Shown here: positions 1 through 6,982 of the stretch, one piece after another
Numbering within the stretch: the stretch's first letter is position 1
How the letters are laid out: every line of letters starts with the position of its first letter
Source of the DNA: Microthrixaceae bacterium
Lineage (GTDB): Bacteria > Actinomycetota > Acidimicrobiia > Acidimicrobiales > Microtrichaceae
Length of the DNA stretch: 64,000 nucleotides
Assembly: GCA_023957975.1 (NCBI GenBank)
Contig: JAMLGM010000004.1
Span: forward strand, 310,001-374,000
Direction: 5' to 3'
Position numbers and translations under genes: made by a program
The notes under the pieces: model-generated
What the model was told of the DNA's origin: nothing
Seen by the model: only the letters and a program-made list of their open reading frames with translations
Databases searched by the model: none

Positions 1-63
1 CACTCGCCGTCCGTGAACTCGATGGCGCCTGAGGGCGACACGTCGGGCGACACGTCGGCAGAG

Positions 64-104
64 TTTGTGCAGAATGCGACACCAGGTGTCGTGTTCTGCA
101 CAAA
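64..104. terminator. near-perfect hairpin before pafB
   Basis: The two 20-base arms (64-83 and 85-104) pair throughout except for two G-T wobbles and have a one-base centre. The outer arm reads TTTGTGCAGAA. The element lies between the left window edge and pafB, so it may terminate an upstream gene. One forward frame entering the window stops at 30-32, but I cannot identify a gene there. The element resembles the long palindromes found elsewhere in the window. Confidence 0.5.
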
Positions 105-135
105 GTTCGCGCCCGGCACCGCGGTCAAGCGTCTC

Positions 136-141
136 TAAACT
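136..141 (+). promoter_or_regulatory. -10 box of pafB
   Basis: TAAACT ends 11 bases before the pafB ATG at 153. Initiation about 6-7 bases after it would leave only a 4-5 base leader with no ribosome binding site. Confidence 0.4.
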
Positions 142-152
142 CGGCCCCCGAT

Positions 153-1100
153 ATGGCAGCGACCGACTCCACCTCCAGCGGCATCTCTAAACTCGAGCGG
201 CTCCTCAACCTCACGGCGCTGTTGTTGGCGACTCGGCGGCCGCTCACCGTCGAACAGATCGGCGAGCAGATCGCCGGATATCCGGCGGAGCCGATGAGCT
301 TTCGCCGCCAGTTCGAGCGCGACAAGGACGAACTACGCCAGGCCGGAGTGCCGCTCGAGCTGGTCACGCTGTCCGAATGGGACGAACGCGAGGTCGGCTA
401 CCGGATTCCTCCCGAGCTCTATTACCTGCCCGACCCCGAACTCGACCCGGACGAGCGCGCCGCGTTGCAGTTCGCCATGGACGCGATCTCGCTTCGCGGG
501 CTTGAGGGTTCGCAGCGTTCCGACGCCGGTTTGAAACTCGAGTTGCCTCCGAGCGAGGCGATGGCTCCGATGGCCGACGTGTCGGTATCGGCCGAGGTCG
601 GGGTCCTGCGAGAGGCGATCTCGTCGGGGCAGGTCGTGCGGTTCGCCTACCGCTCGGCGATGCGCACCGTCGAACCCCACCGCCTCGACTACCAGAACGG
701 GCGGTGGTATCTCACCGGCCGAGACCTCGACAAGGAGGCCATTCGGAGCTTTCGGGTGGACCGCTTCGACGGCTCGGTCGACCCGGGCACCCCGGGTTCG
801 TTCGAAGCACCGACGTCGACCCGTGCGCTGCGCCTCGAACCGTGGCGATTCGGCGACGACCCACCGACCGCGGTCACGTTGCAGATCGACCGCGACCACG
901 CCCCCGTGGTGCGCGACAGCTTCGGCCCCGACGCCGAGTGGACCGAGCGCGCCGACGGCGACGTCGAGGTTCGATGCGTGGTCAGCGGGCGACGCGCTTT
1001 TCGCACCCTGGTGCTGTCGATGCTCGACCACGCCGTCATCGTCGAACCGGCCGACGTGCGCGACGAATTCGTGACCTATCTCGAGGGGTTGGCCCGATGA
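153..1100 (+). CDS. pafB: PafB, WYL-domain transcriptional regulator
   Basis: This is a 315-residue protein with an N-terminal winged-helix region (about residues 10-70) and a WYL domain whose signature RWYLTG lies near residue 185. A C-terminal WCX-type region follows. In mycobacteria PafB and PafC form a heterodimer that activates DNA-damage genes independently of LexA; that role is family knowledge. The sequence shows the tandem of two WYL regulators joined by an ATGA overlap with pafC, followed further on by tatB, tatC and helY, as in Mycobacterium. pafA, expected upstream, is not visible in the first 150 bases. Confidence 0.9.
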   Translation: MAATDSTSSGISKLERLLNLTALLLATRRPLTVEQIGEQIAGYPAEPMSFRRQFERDKDELRQAGVPLELVTLSEWDEREVGYRIPPELYYLPDPELDPDERAALQFAMDAISLRGLEGSQRSDAGLKLELPPSEAMAPMADVSVSAEVGVLREAISSGQVVRFAYRSAMRTVEPHRLDYQNGRWYLTGRDLDKEAIRSFRVDRFDGSVDPGTPGSFEAPTSTRALRLEPWRFGDDPPTAVTLQIDRDHAPVVRDSFGPDAEWTERADGDVEVRCVVSGRRAFRTLVLSMLDHAVIVEPADVRDEFVTYLEGLAR

Positions 1101-2110
1101 GCCAGCGCATCACTTCGGCAGACCGCTATCGGCGAATCCTGGCGATGATTCCCTGGATCGTCGAACAGGGCGCCCCATCGATCGGCGACATCGCCGAACG
1201 CTTCTCGATCACTCAGGATCAGGTCCTGGCCGACCTCGACGTGGTGCTGCTGGTGGGCGTTCCGCCGTACTACCCGGACGACTACATCGATGTCGTCTAT
1301 GAGTCCGACGTCGTTTCGGTTCGGCTCGGCGACCATTTCCGCCGGCCGCTCCGATTGACGGCGACCGAAGCGCTCAACGTGCTGATCGCCGGAGCGGGCC
1401 TCGCGGCCGCGGAGCCCGAAAATGGGCCGCTGTCTCGCGCCATGGGAAAGCTGCGGGTTGCCCTCGGCGTGCCCGACGGCGCCATCGAGGTTGCGCTGGG
1501 ACCTGCCGATTCGGAGGTGTTGGCGACGTTGCGGAGCGGTCAACAGGAATCGACCAGCGTGGAGATCGAGTACTACACCGCCGGTACCGACACGTTGTCA
1601 CAACGCCTGATCGACCCCCACCGGATCTACTCCGCAGAGGGGCACTGGTATGTGGCCGGGTATTGTCACCGGGCCGCAGACCAACGCGTGTTTCGCGTCG
1701 ATCGGATCCGCAGCGCCGTCGCGTCCGCGGCCCACTTCGAGGTTCCGGTCCACGTCCCTGAACCCACGGTGTTCGAGGCCGACGAAGCGAAGCGGCGCCT
1801 GGTGTTGGATCTCGCTGCGGATGCGCACTGGATGGGAACGACCGCCCGAGCCGAGGCCGTCGAACGATTCGACGACGGTCGCCGCCGCGTCACCTTGGCG
1901 GTCGGTGGACGGGCCTGGATGGAGCGGGTACTGCTCGAGGCCGGTCCGGACGCCACGATCGTGGATTCCGACTCCGACTCCGGCACCGGTACCGCCGCTG
2001 GTGCGGGCGCCGGCCATGATGTCGAGGACCGGGACAATTGGGTGCCGGCCACCGAGGCGATCGCCATCCGACGCGAAGCGGCCACGAGAATTCTCGATCG
2101 CTACCGTTAG
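1097..2110 (+). CDS. pafC: PafC, WYL-domain transcriptional regulator
   Basis: This 337-residue partner of PafB starts at the ATG at 1097, which overlaps the pafB stop codon; the reading frame is open further upstream, but that stretch is antisense or shadow of pafB. An N-terminal helical DNA-binding region is followed by a WYL-type core in which the signature reads HWYVAG. A short Asp/Ser/Gly/Ala-rich linker near residues 290-310 precedes a final helix, which is unusual for the family. It is expected to act with PafB on DNA-damage-responsive promoters. Confidence 0.88.
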   Translation: MSQRITSADRYRRILAMIPWIVEQGAPSIGDIAERFSITQDQVLADLDVVLLVGVPPYYPDDYIDVVYESDVVSVRLGDHFRRPLRLTATEALNVLIAGAGLAAAEPENGPLSRAMGKLRVALGVPDGAIEVALGPADSEVLATLRSGQQESTSVEIEYYTAGTDTLSQRLIDPHRIYSAEGHWYVAGYCHRAADQRVFRVDRIRSAVASAAHFEVPVHVPEPTVFEADEAKRRLVLDLAADAHWMGTTARAEAVERFDDGRRRVTLAVGGRAWMERVLLEAGPDATIVDSDSDSGTGTAAGAGAGHDVEDRDNWVPATEAIAIRREAATRILDRYR

Positions 2111-2182
2111 CCCGGCGCCGAGGAGTCGGTCCTCGCGGTGAAATGGTCCAAACGGCGCGGCCGCGTTTGTAAAGACCGCCGA

Positions 2183-2188
2183 TAGCCT
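2183..2188 (+). promoter_or_regulatory. -10 box, leaderless start of first lepB
   Basis: TAGCCT is followed by seven bases and then the GTG at 2196. This fits a leaderless transcript beginning at or next to the start codon, and no ribosome binding site is visible. Confidence 0.5.
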
Positions 2189-2195
2189 GATCATC

Positions 2196-3710
2196 GTGCC
2201 GGCCCGCATCCAACTTCATGATGCCGAATACGAGTACGTCGACTTCGGTCGCTCGCTCGCCAACTCGCTGCTCGGACGACCAGCATCCGCAGCGACGACG
2301 ACGATCGACCGCCCGGCGAAACAGCACGACACCGACGTCAAGACCGACCGATCCTCTCCGCCGGAGCCGACTCGGCCGCCGACACCTCCTCAGCGGCCTG
2401 CTCGACCGGAGCGGCCCGCTCGACCGGAGCGGCCCGCTCGACCGGAGCCGGCGACCGTTTCCGAACCTGTCGTCGCCGCGCCCGCGGTCGATGAACCAAC
2501 CGCTGACGATGCCGACACCCGTTTCGAGATCGACCCCACGAAGGTGGCGGCACTCCACCTCGGCGAGCCCCCGCACCATCCAGAACCGGCCGACGCCGAC
2601 ACCGCACCGGCGGCTGGCCGTTGGAGCAAGGGACTCGTCGATGCCGTGCGCTTCAAGATCTCCGAAACCCGGTCCAAGCGCGACGCCGACGACGTCGACG
2701 GACCTCCGGTGCCAACCCCGGGGCTCACGTTTGAACCCGTGCGTGAACCGACGCCCGCACCGGCCGCGTCCGGCTCCCAAGATGTCGTGCCGGATGCCGC
2801 CGACCACCTCGATTCCGCCGACGTCGCACACACCGGCCCCAATCCGGTCGATCGCCAGGACGCCCGTGCGCTCAGCGCCGAGGCCGCCGCTGAGACCGCG
2901 GAGCCGCGTTTGCCGCTCGCTGGAATCGCGCTGCGACGCGAACGCGGTGACGAGGCCCCGTTCGCCTCCTTGCAGCCCGACGTGGAACGACAGATTCGCA
3001 GCAGAATCGACGCCGGCACCGCGCCCCACCCGTACAGCGAACTGCCGTGGAGCGACGAGCGCGACGGACGCGAGCGCGACGTCGACGACGATGGCGATAT
3101 TCGCACCTTGGACGTTTCCACCCTGCCGGAAGCGGTCGACGCCTCCCCGGCACCGGCAACCGTCTCGACGTGGAAGCAGGTCCGCGACTGGGTGCTCATC
3201 ATCGGTTGCGCCATCGCTGCCGCGCTCGCGCTACAGACCTGGGCGGTTCAGATGTTCGAAATCCCGTCGGAGTCGATGTATCCGACGCTCAAGGTTGGCG
3301 ATCGCGTCGCGGTGAACAAGGCCGCTTTCAAGCTCGGTTCGATCGAACACGGCCAACTCGTCGTATTCCAGCGTCCCAAAGCCGCCGTGAACAACGACGC
3401 GTCTCAGCCAGCGCAGCTCATCAAGCGCGTCATCGGCCTGCCCGGTGACGTGGTCGAGGCCAGAGGCGGAATCGTCTATATCGACGGCGAGCCGATCGAC
3501 GAGAGCGCCTACCTGTCGCCCGATGTGATCACCAACAACCTGGCTCAGCCGGTGACGGTGGCCCCCGGACAGATCTTCGTGATGGGTGACAATCGAGAGC
3601 ACAGCATGGACAGCCGAGAATTCGGCACCGTGTCGGAGTCTTCGGTGATCGGGCGTGCCGTGGTCATCGTGTGGCCGATCGGACGGTGGGGCGGCTTTCC
3701 CGGCGATTGA
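2196..3710 (+). CDS. lepB: Type I signal peptidase with long disordered N-terminus
   Basis: This 504-residue membrane serine protease should remove signal peptides from Sec- and Tat-exported proteins. The peptidase core occupies only the last 175 residues or so: a transmembrane segment near residues 328-348, the catalytic-serine motif PSESMYPTL, and the lysine motif LIKRVIGLPGD, with MGDNREHSMDSR (box E) after it. The first 310 residues are Pro/Asp/Ala-rich, low in complexity and probably disordered in the cytoplasm, with an RPARPE repeat near residues 68-86. Usual family length is 200-300. The GTG start is chosen because a TAGCCT box lies just upstream. A second, shorter paralogue follows directly. 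Confidence 0.85.
   Translation: MPARIQLHDAEYEYVDFGRSLANSLLGRPASAATTTIDRPAKQHDTDVKTDRSSPPEPTRPPTPPQRPARPERPARPERPARPEPATVSEPVVAAPAVDEPTADDADTRFEIDPTKVAALHLGEPPHHPEPADADTAPAAGRWSKGLVDAVRFKISETRSKRDADDVDGPPVPTPGLTFEPVREPTPAPAASGSQDVVPDAADHLDSADVAHTGPNPVDRQDARALSAEAAAETAEPRLPLAGIALRRERGDEAPFASLQPDVERQIRSRIDAGTAPHPYSELPWSDERDGRERDVDDDGDIRTLDVSTLPEAVDASPAPATVSTWKQVRDWVLIIGCAIAAALALQTWAVQMFEIPSESMYPTLKVGDRVAVNKAAFKLGSIEHGQLVVFQRPKAAVNNDASQPAQLIKRVIGLPGDVVEARGGIVYIDGEPIDESAYLSPDVITNNLAQPVTVAPGQIFVMGDNREHSMDSREFGTVSESSVIGRAVVIVWPIGRWGGFPGD
2401..2449 (+). repeat. 18-bp tandem repeat inside lepB
   Basis: The unit CTCGACCGGAGCGGCCCG occurs at 2401 and 2419 with a third partial copy from 2437. It keeps the reading frame and encodes the RPARPE repeat of the disordered region, so copy number may vary between strains. 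Confidence 0.75.
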
Positions 3711-3795
3711 CCCGCTGCGAGGGCCGGGCATCGAACTCACCGGTGCCCTGCCGATCGCCGCCTGGGCCCGATTCATCCGCCACGGAACGAACCGG

Positions 3796-3801
3796 TAGGA
3801 T
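3796..3801 (+). promoter_or_regulatory. possible -10 box of second lepB
   Basis: TAGGAT lies 34 bases before the ATG at 3836, which has a GAGCGGAG ribosome binding site. This suggests separate transcription with a normal leader. Confidence 0.35.
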
Positions 3802-3835
3802 GCCGATCCCACCCGCATTCACCCGAGCGGAGCCC

Positions 3836-4420
3836 ATGACCACCTCGGAACAGTCCACCCTCGACGGCTCACGCTCGTCCTCTCCGCACGAAAAGCCGAG
3901 CCGGGCAAGCTCCGCGAAGAGTTGGACGATCACCATCGCTTTGGCCGTCGGGTTGACGATCCTGTTGCGGATGACGCTCTTCCAGGCGTATTCGATTCCC
4001 TCGCCGTCGATGGTACCCACGCTCAACGTCGGCGATCGGGTGCTGGTCTGGTACGCATCCAAACACCCGAGTCGCGGCGACATCATCGTGTTCAACCGGC
4101 CGCCGCTCAACCCCAAGATGAGTGCCGACGAACCCGACGTCTTGATCAAGCGCGTCATCGGACTCCCGGGCGAAACCGTCACCGCGGTCGACGGGGTGGT
4201 CTACATCGACGGGAACCGACTTGAGGAGTCGTACCTGCCCGACGGCACTCAGACGATCATCGACGCACCGATCACGGTTCCGTCCGATGAATACCTGGTG
4301 TTGGGGGACAATCGTCTGCAGTCGGTCGACGGCCGTCGATTCGGCACGATCTCGCAGGAACTCATCGTCGGGCGTGCGGTGTTGCGGATCTGGCCGCCGA
4401 ATCGACTGGGCGGCCTGTAG
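3836..4420 (+). CDS. lepB: Type I signal peptidase, short paralogue
   Basis: This 194-residue signal peptidase has one N-terminal transmembrane segment (about residues 28-46), the catalytic serine in PSPSMVPTL, the lysine in LIKRVIGLPGE and the box E region LGDNRLQSVDGR. The start at 3836 is preceded by GAGCGGAG; an upstream in-frame ATG at 3800 overlaps a TAGGAT box and is less likely. It is the adjacent paralogue of the 504-residue enzyme and lacks that extension. Two signal peptidases next to the Tat genes suggests an export-related cluster. Confidence 0.88.
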   Translation: MTTSEQSTLDGSRSSSPHEKPSRASSAKSWTITIALAVGLTILLRMTLFQAYSIPSPSMVPTLNVGDRVLVWYASKHPSRGDIIVFNRPPLNPKMSADEPDVLIKRVIGLPGETVTAVDGVVYIDGNRLEESYLPDGTQTIIDAPITVPSDEYLVLGDNRLQSVDGRRFGTISQELIVGRAVLRIWPPNRLGGL

Positions 4421-4466
4421 CCACGGCCCTCGGCAGCGGCACTCGGCAGCGGCACTAGTGCCGGCA

Positions 4467-5204
4467 CTAGTCCTCGCGCACCGGTGGGGCGTCGGGGCGG
4501 GTGACCTCACGATGCGCGTCGACGAGACGGTCGGGGTGCGCGGACGACACGCCGTCGAGTCCGATGTGAAACAACGTCACCGCCATGCGTTCATGCACGG
4601 CATTTTGAGCGAAACACCGGCGGGTGAACCGGTGGTACAGCGCGACGCGGCCTCCGTTCCACAACGAGCGATCGGCCATCGTGGCATCCACCCGCTGCGA
4701 TCGAAGCGCCGCGGCGTGGCGTTCGGCTCCGCCGGCGAAGGTTTCGGGGCCGATCTCATGCACGAGACGAACGAGCTCGCTGCGTTCGCGCCACTGCGCC
4801 AACGCCTCGAGGTCCGCGCTGGCGAGCCACAGCCGATCGAGCGCCCGAAACCGGGTGGCGCTGTGCAACGCCGCCTCGACCGCATCGGCATCGTGCACGT
4901 GCAACAAGATGTCGAGATCGTCGCCGACCTGTTCGTAGAACTCCTCAAGGGTCACCACGCTGTCGCCCAGTTGCGACCTCGACACCTCGGCCACTCGACG
5001 ACGTCGCATGCCGGCGGTTCGCGGCGACCTGCGCAACACCGCGAACCCATCAGCGGAGGAATGCAGATCCGACTCGATCGCCGTCGCTCCGAGACGCCGT
5101 GCTACGGCAAAGCTTTCGATGGTGTTCTCGCCCAACTGCGCGCTCGCGCCGCGATCGGCGAACAAAAGGGCCGTTTCGCCGACCGGTAGCTGCTTGGGAA
5201 TCAT
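4467..5204 (-). CDS. GDPD-like TIM-barrel protein, catalytic residues changed
   Basis: The 245-residue protein (ATG at 5204) aligns by eye with glycerophosphodiester phosphodiesterases: a start like FADRGASAQLGENTIESF, then an ESDLHSSADG segment. In active enzymes the first motif is HRG and a His-Asp pair follows the DG segment. Here the first histidine is Asp and the second motif reads RR. It may be a pseudoenzyme or bind something else. No signal peptide or membrane segment is seen. It is transcribed opposite to its neighbours, and an in-frame extension upstream of 5204 runs through the divergent intergenic region and is unlikely to be translated. Confidence 0.6.
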   Translation of the reverse strand: MIPKQLPVGETALLFADRGASAQLGENTIESFAVARRLGATAIESDLHSSADGFAVLRRSPRTAGMRRRRVAEVSRSQLGDSVVTLEEFYEQVGDDLDILLHVHDADAVEAALHSATRFRALDRLWLASADLEALAQWRERSELVRLVHEIGPETFAGGAERHAAALRSQRVDATMADRSLWNGGRVALYHRFTRRCFAQNAVHERMAVTLFHIGLDGVSSAHPDRLVDAHREVTRPDAPPVRED

Positions 5205-5298
5205 GTAGGCCGACCGAACTTCACGGCCTGAAATGTTAACTCCATGTCCTGGCGTGCCGAAGAACAGAGGAAGCCACCCAGTGAACGAGGGAGTTCCC

Positions 5299-5625
5299 AT
5301 GGCACTCATCCGTGCAACGTGCAGCGATTGTGGAGACGTGGAGTTGCGTTCCCGCGACATCCAGGTCCGGATCTGTCGCGACAACGGCAACGGGAGTTAC
5401 CTGTTCCGCTGCCCGGTGTGTCGCATGACCGAGGTGAAGTCCGCCGACGACCAGATCGTCGACATCCTGGTCGCCGCTGGGGTTCGCTGCAGCGAGTGGC
5501 AGCTTCCCGCCGAACTGCTTGAGCGCCCCGGGGGCGAGGCGATCACCCACGACGACGTCTTGGACTTCCACGAATTGTTGAACTCCGAACATTGGTACGC
5601 AGAACTCGAGTCGCTCCAGGGCTGA
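5299..5625 (+). CDS. Small zinc-ribbon protein of unknown function
   Basis: This 108-residue protein has a CSDCGDVEL pair near the N-terminus and a CPVC pair about 40 residues later, which together make a four-cysteine zinc site, followed by an acidic helical tail. The ATG at 5299 is chosen because GAGGGAG lies just upstream; an in-frame GTG at 5281 sits within that region. It is divergent from the GDPD-like gene. The sequence gives no evidence for a specific function; a nucleic-acid or protein-binding role is possible. Confidence 0.7.
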   Translation: MALIRATCSDCGDVELRSRDIQVRICRDNGNGSYLFRCPVCRMTEVKSADDQIVDILVAAGVRCSEWQLPAELLERPGGEAITHDDVLDFHELLNSEHWYAELESLQG

Positions 5626-5706
5626 GGTCGGTCTGACACCGACGTTTGTGCGGCGACGTTTGTGCGGCGACCCTGTGGGGCGCATTTGCGCCGCAGCGAC
5701 GCCCTG

Positions 5707-5712
5707 TAGCAT
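5707..5712 (+). promoter_or_regulatory. -10 box, leaderless start of tatB
   Basis: TAGCAT is followed by six bases and then the tatB ATG at 5719; no ribosome binding site is present. Confidence 0.5.
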
Positions 5713-5718
5713 CTGGCC

Positions 5719-6198
5719 ATGACCTCTGGAGGCCTACTCGGCATCCTCGACAGCCTCAAGAGCGGCGAGGTCCTCATGATCCTCGTTCTCGCGATGGTCG
5801 TGCTCGGCCCCGAACGGCTACCTCAAACCGCACGTGACATCGGCCGTTGGATCGCCAAATTCCGTTCGGCGTCTTCGGGCATCACCAGCGAGTTGCGCGA
5901 GGTGATGAACGATCCAGACATGGCTCCGCTTCGCGAGGTGGGCGAATTCGTCGCGTCGCCGCGTCGCAAGATCATGGAGTACGCGACTGAGGCGGAAAAC
6001 GAAGCCGCCGAAGCCCGCCGCCTGGCCGACCGGGCCGCCGAGGCGGCGGAGGCTGCTGAAGCCGCCGCTCGCGCCGCGCGTGCGAACGCCGACGAAACCG
6101 AGGCCGAGGTCGATGCCGGCGCCACGCCGGACGTGGCCGAGGACTCCTCGCCCCGTGAAACCCCCGAGACCCCCGAGGGCGTCGAGGACGACCGATGA
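5719..6198 (+). CDS. tatB: Sec-independent translocase subunit TatB/TatA
   Basis: This 159-residue protein has one N-terminal membrane helix (about residues 17-32) followed by the motif VLGPERLPQTARDIGRW, which is typical of TatB rather than TatA, then an amphipathic helix and an Ala/Glu-rich coiled-coil-like tail. TatB receives folded Tat substrates together with TatC. Its stop overlaps the tatC start (ATGA). No separate TatA gene lies in this window, so the protein might serve both roles. Confidence 0.85.
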   Translation: MTSGGLLGILDSLKSGEVLMILVLAMVVLGPERLPQTARDIGRWIAKFRSASSGITSELREVMNDPDMAPLREVGEFVASPRRKIMEYATEAENEAAEARRLADRAAEAAEAAEAAARAARANADETEAEVDAGATPDVAEDSSPRETPETPEGVEDDR

Positions 6199-6980
6199 GC
6201 GCTGAAACCCGGCCCAGCGACGTGGCCGACCAATCGGCGATGACGATGATGGAACACCTGCGGGAGTTCCGGACCCGGATCGTGAGGTGCGCGCTCGCCG
6301 TCGCCGTGTGCGCCATCGTGGCCTATTTCTTCTACGACCAGATCTACAACTTCTTGACCGAGCCGTTCTGTAAGGCCGCCAAGAACACCGAACAAACCAC
6401 CTGTCAGCTCTACTTCCTCGACCTGACCTCACCGTTCGCCACGAAGCTGCGCGTTTCGGGCTACTCGGGTCTGCTGTTGGCGTCGCCGGTGGTGTTCTAC
6501 CAAATCTGGGCCTTCATCGCGCCGGCGTTGTACCGCAAGGAGAAGCGATGGGCCACCGCCTTTGTCGGCAGCTCGGTCGTGTTGTTCCTCCTCGGCGCCG
6601 CGCTGGCCTTCTATTCCATGCCGGCGATCTTCACCTGGTTGGCACAACAGGCCGGTAGCGCGCAGATTCAAACCGTCGTCGCTCAGTATCTGAGCCTGTT
6701 GACCGTCATGGTCGTGGCCTTCGGCGTGGCGTTCGAGTTTCCGCTGCTGCTGGTGGTGTTGCAGCTGCTCGGGGTGGTTCAACCGGCGACGCTGGCGCAA
6801 TACCGTCGGCACGCGATCGTGGCGATCGTGGCCGTCGTCGCCATCATCACCCCCGGGGGCGACCCGATCAGCCTGATGGTCCTGTCGGTGCCGTTGATCA
6901 TCTTCTATGAGATGTCCATCTTCATCTCACGCATCGTGTTGCGTCGTCGCGAAACACCGCGGCAACCGCAAGCGGACTGA
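6195..6980 (+). CDS. tatC: Sec-independent translocase TatC
   Basis: This 261-residue polytopic membrane protein has the TatC features: N-terminal MTMMEHLREFRTRI with the conserved Glu-Leu/Arg region, about six transmembrane helices, and the PxxF/EFPL-type motif VAFGVAFEFPLLLVVLQL. It is the receptor for twin-arginine signal peptides. It is translationally coupled to tatB by a 4-base overlap and followed 2 bases later by helY. Confidence 0.93.
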   Translation: MSAETRPSDVADQSAMTMMEHLREFRTRIVRCALAVAVCAIVAYFFYDQIYNFLTEPFCKAAKNTEQTTCQLYFLDLTSPFATKLRVSGYSGLLLASPVVFYQIWAFIAPALYRKEKRWATAFVGSSVVLFLLGAALAFYSMPAIFTWLAQQAGSAQIQTVVAQYLSLLTVMVVAFGVAFEFPLLLVVLQLLGVVQPATLAQYRRHAIVAIVAVVAIITPGGDPISLMVLSVPLIIFYEMSIFISRIVLRRRETPRQPQAD

Positions 6981-6982
6981 CG

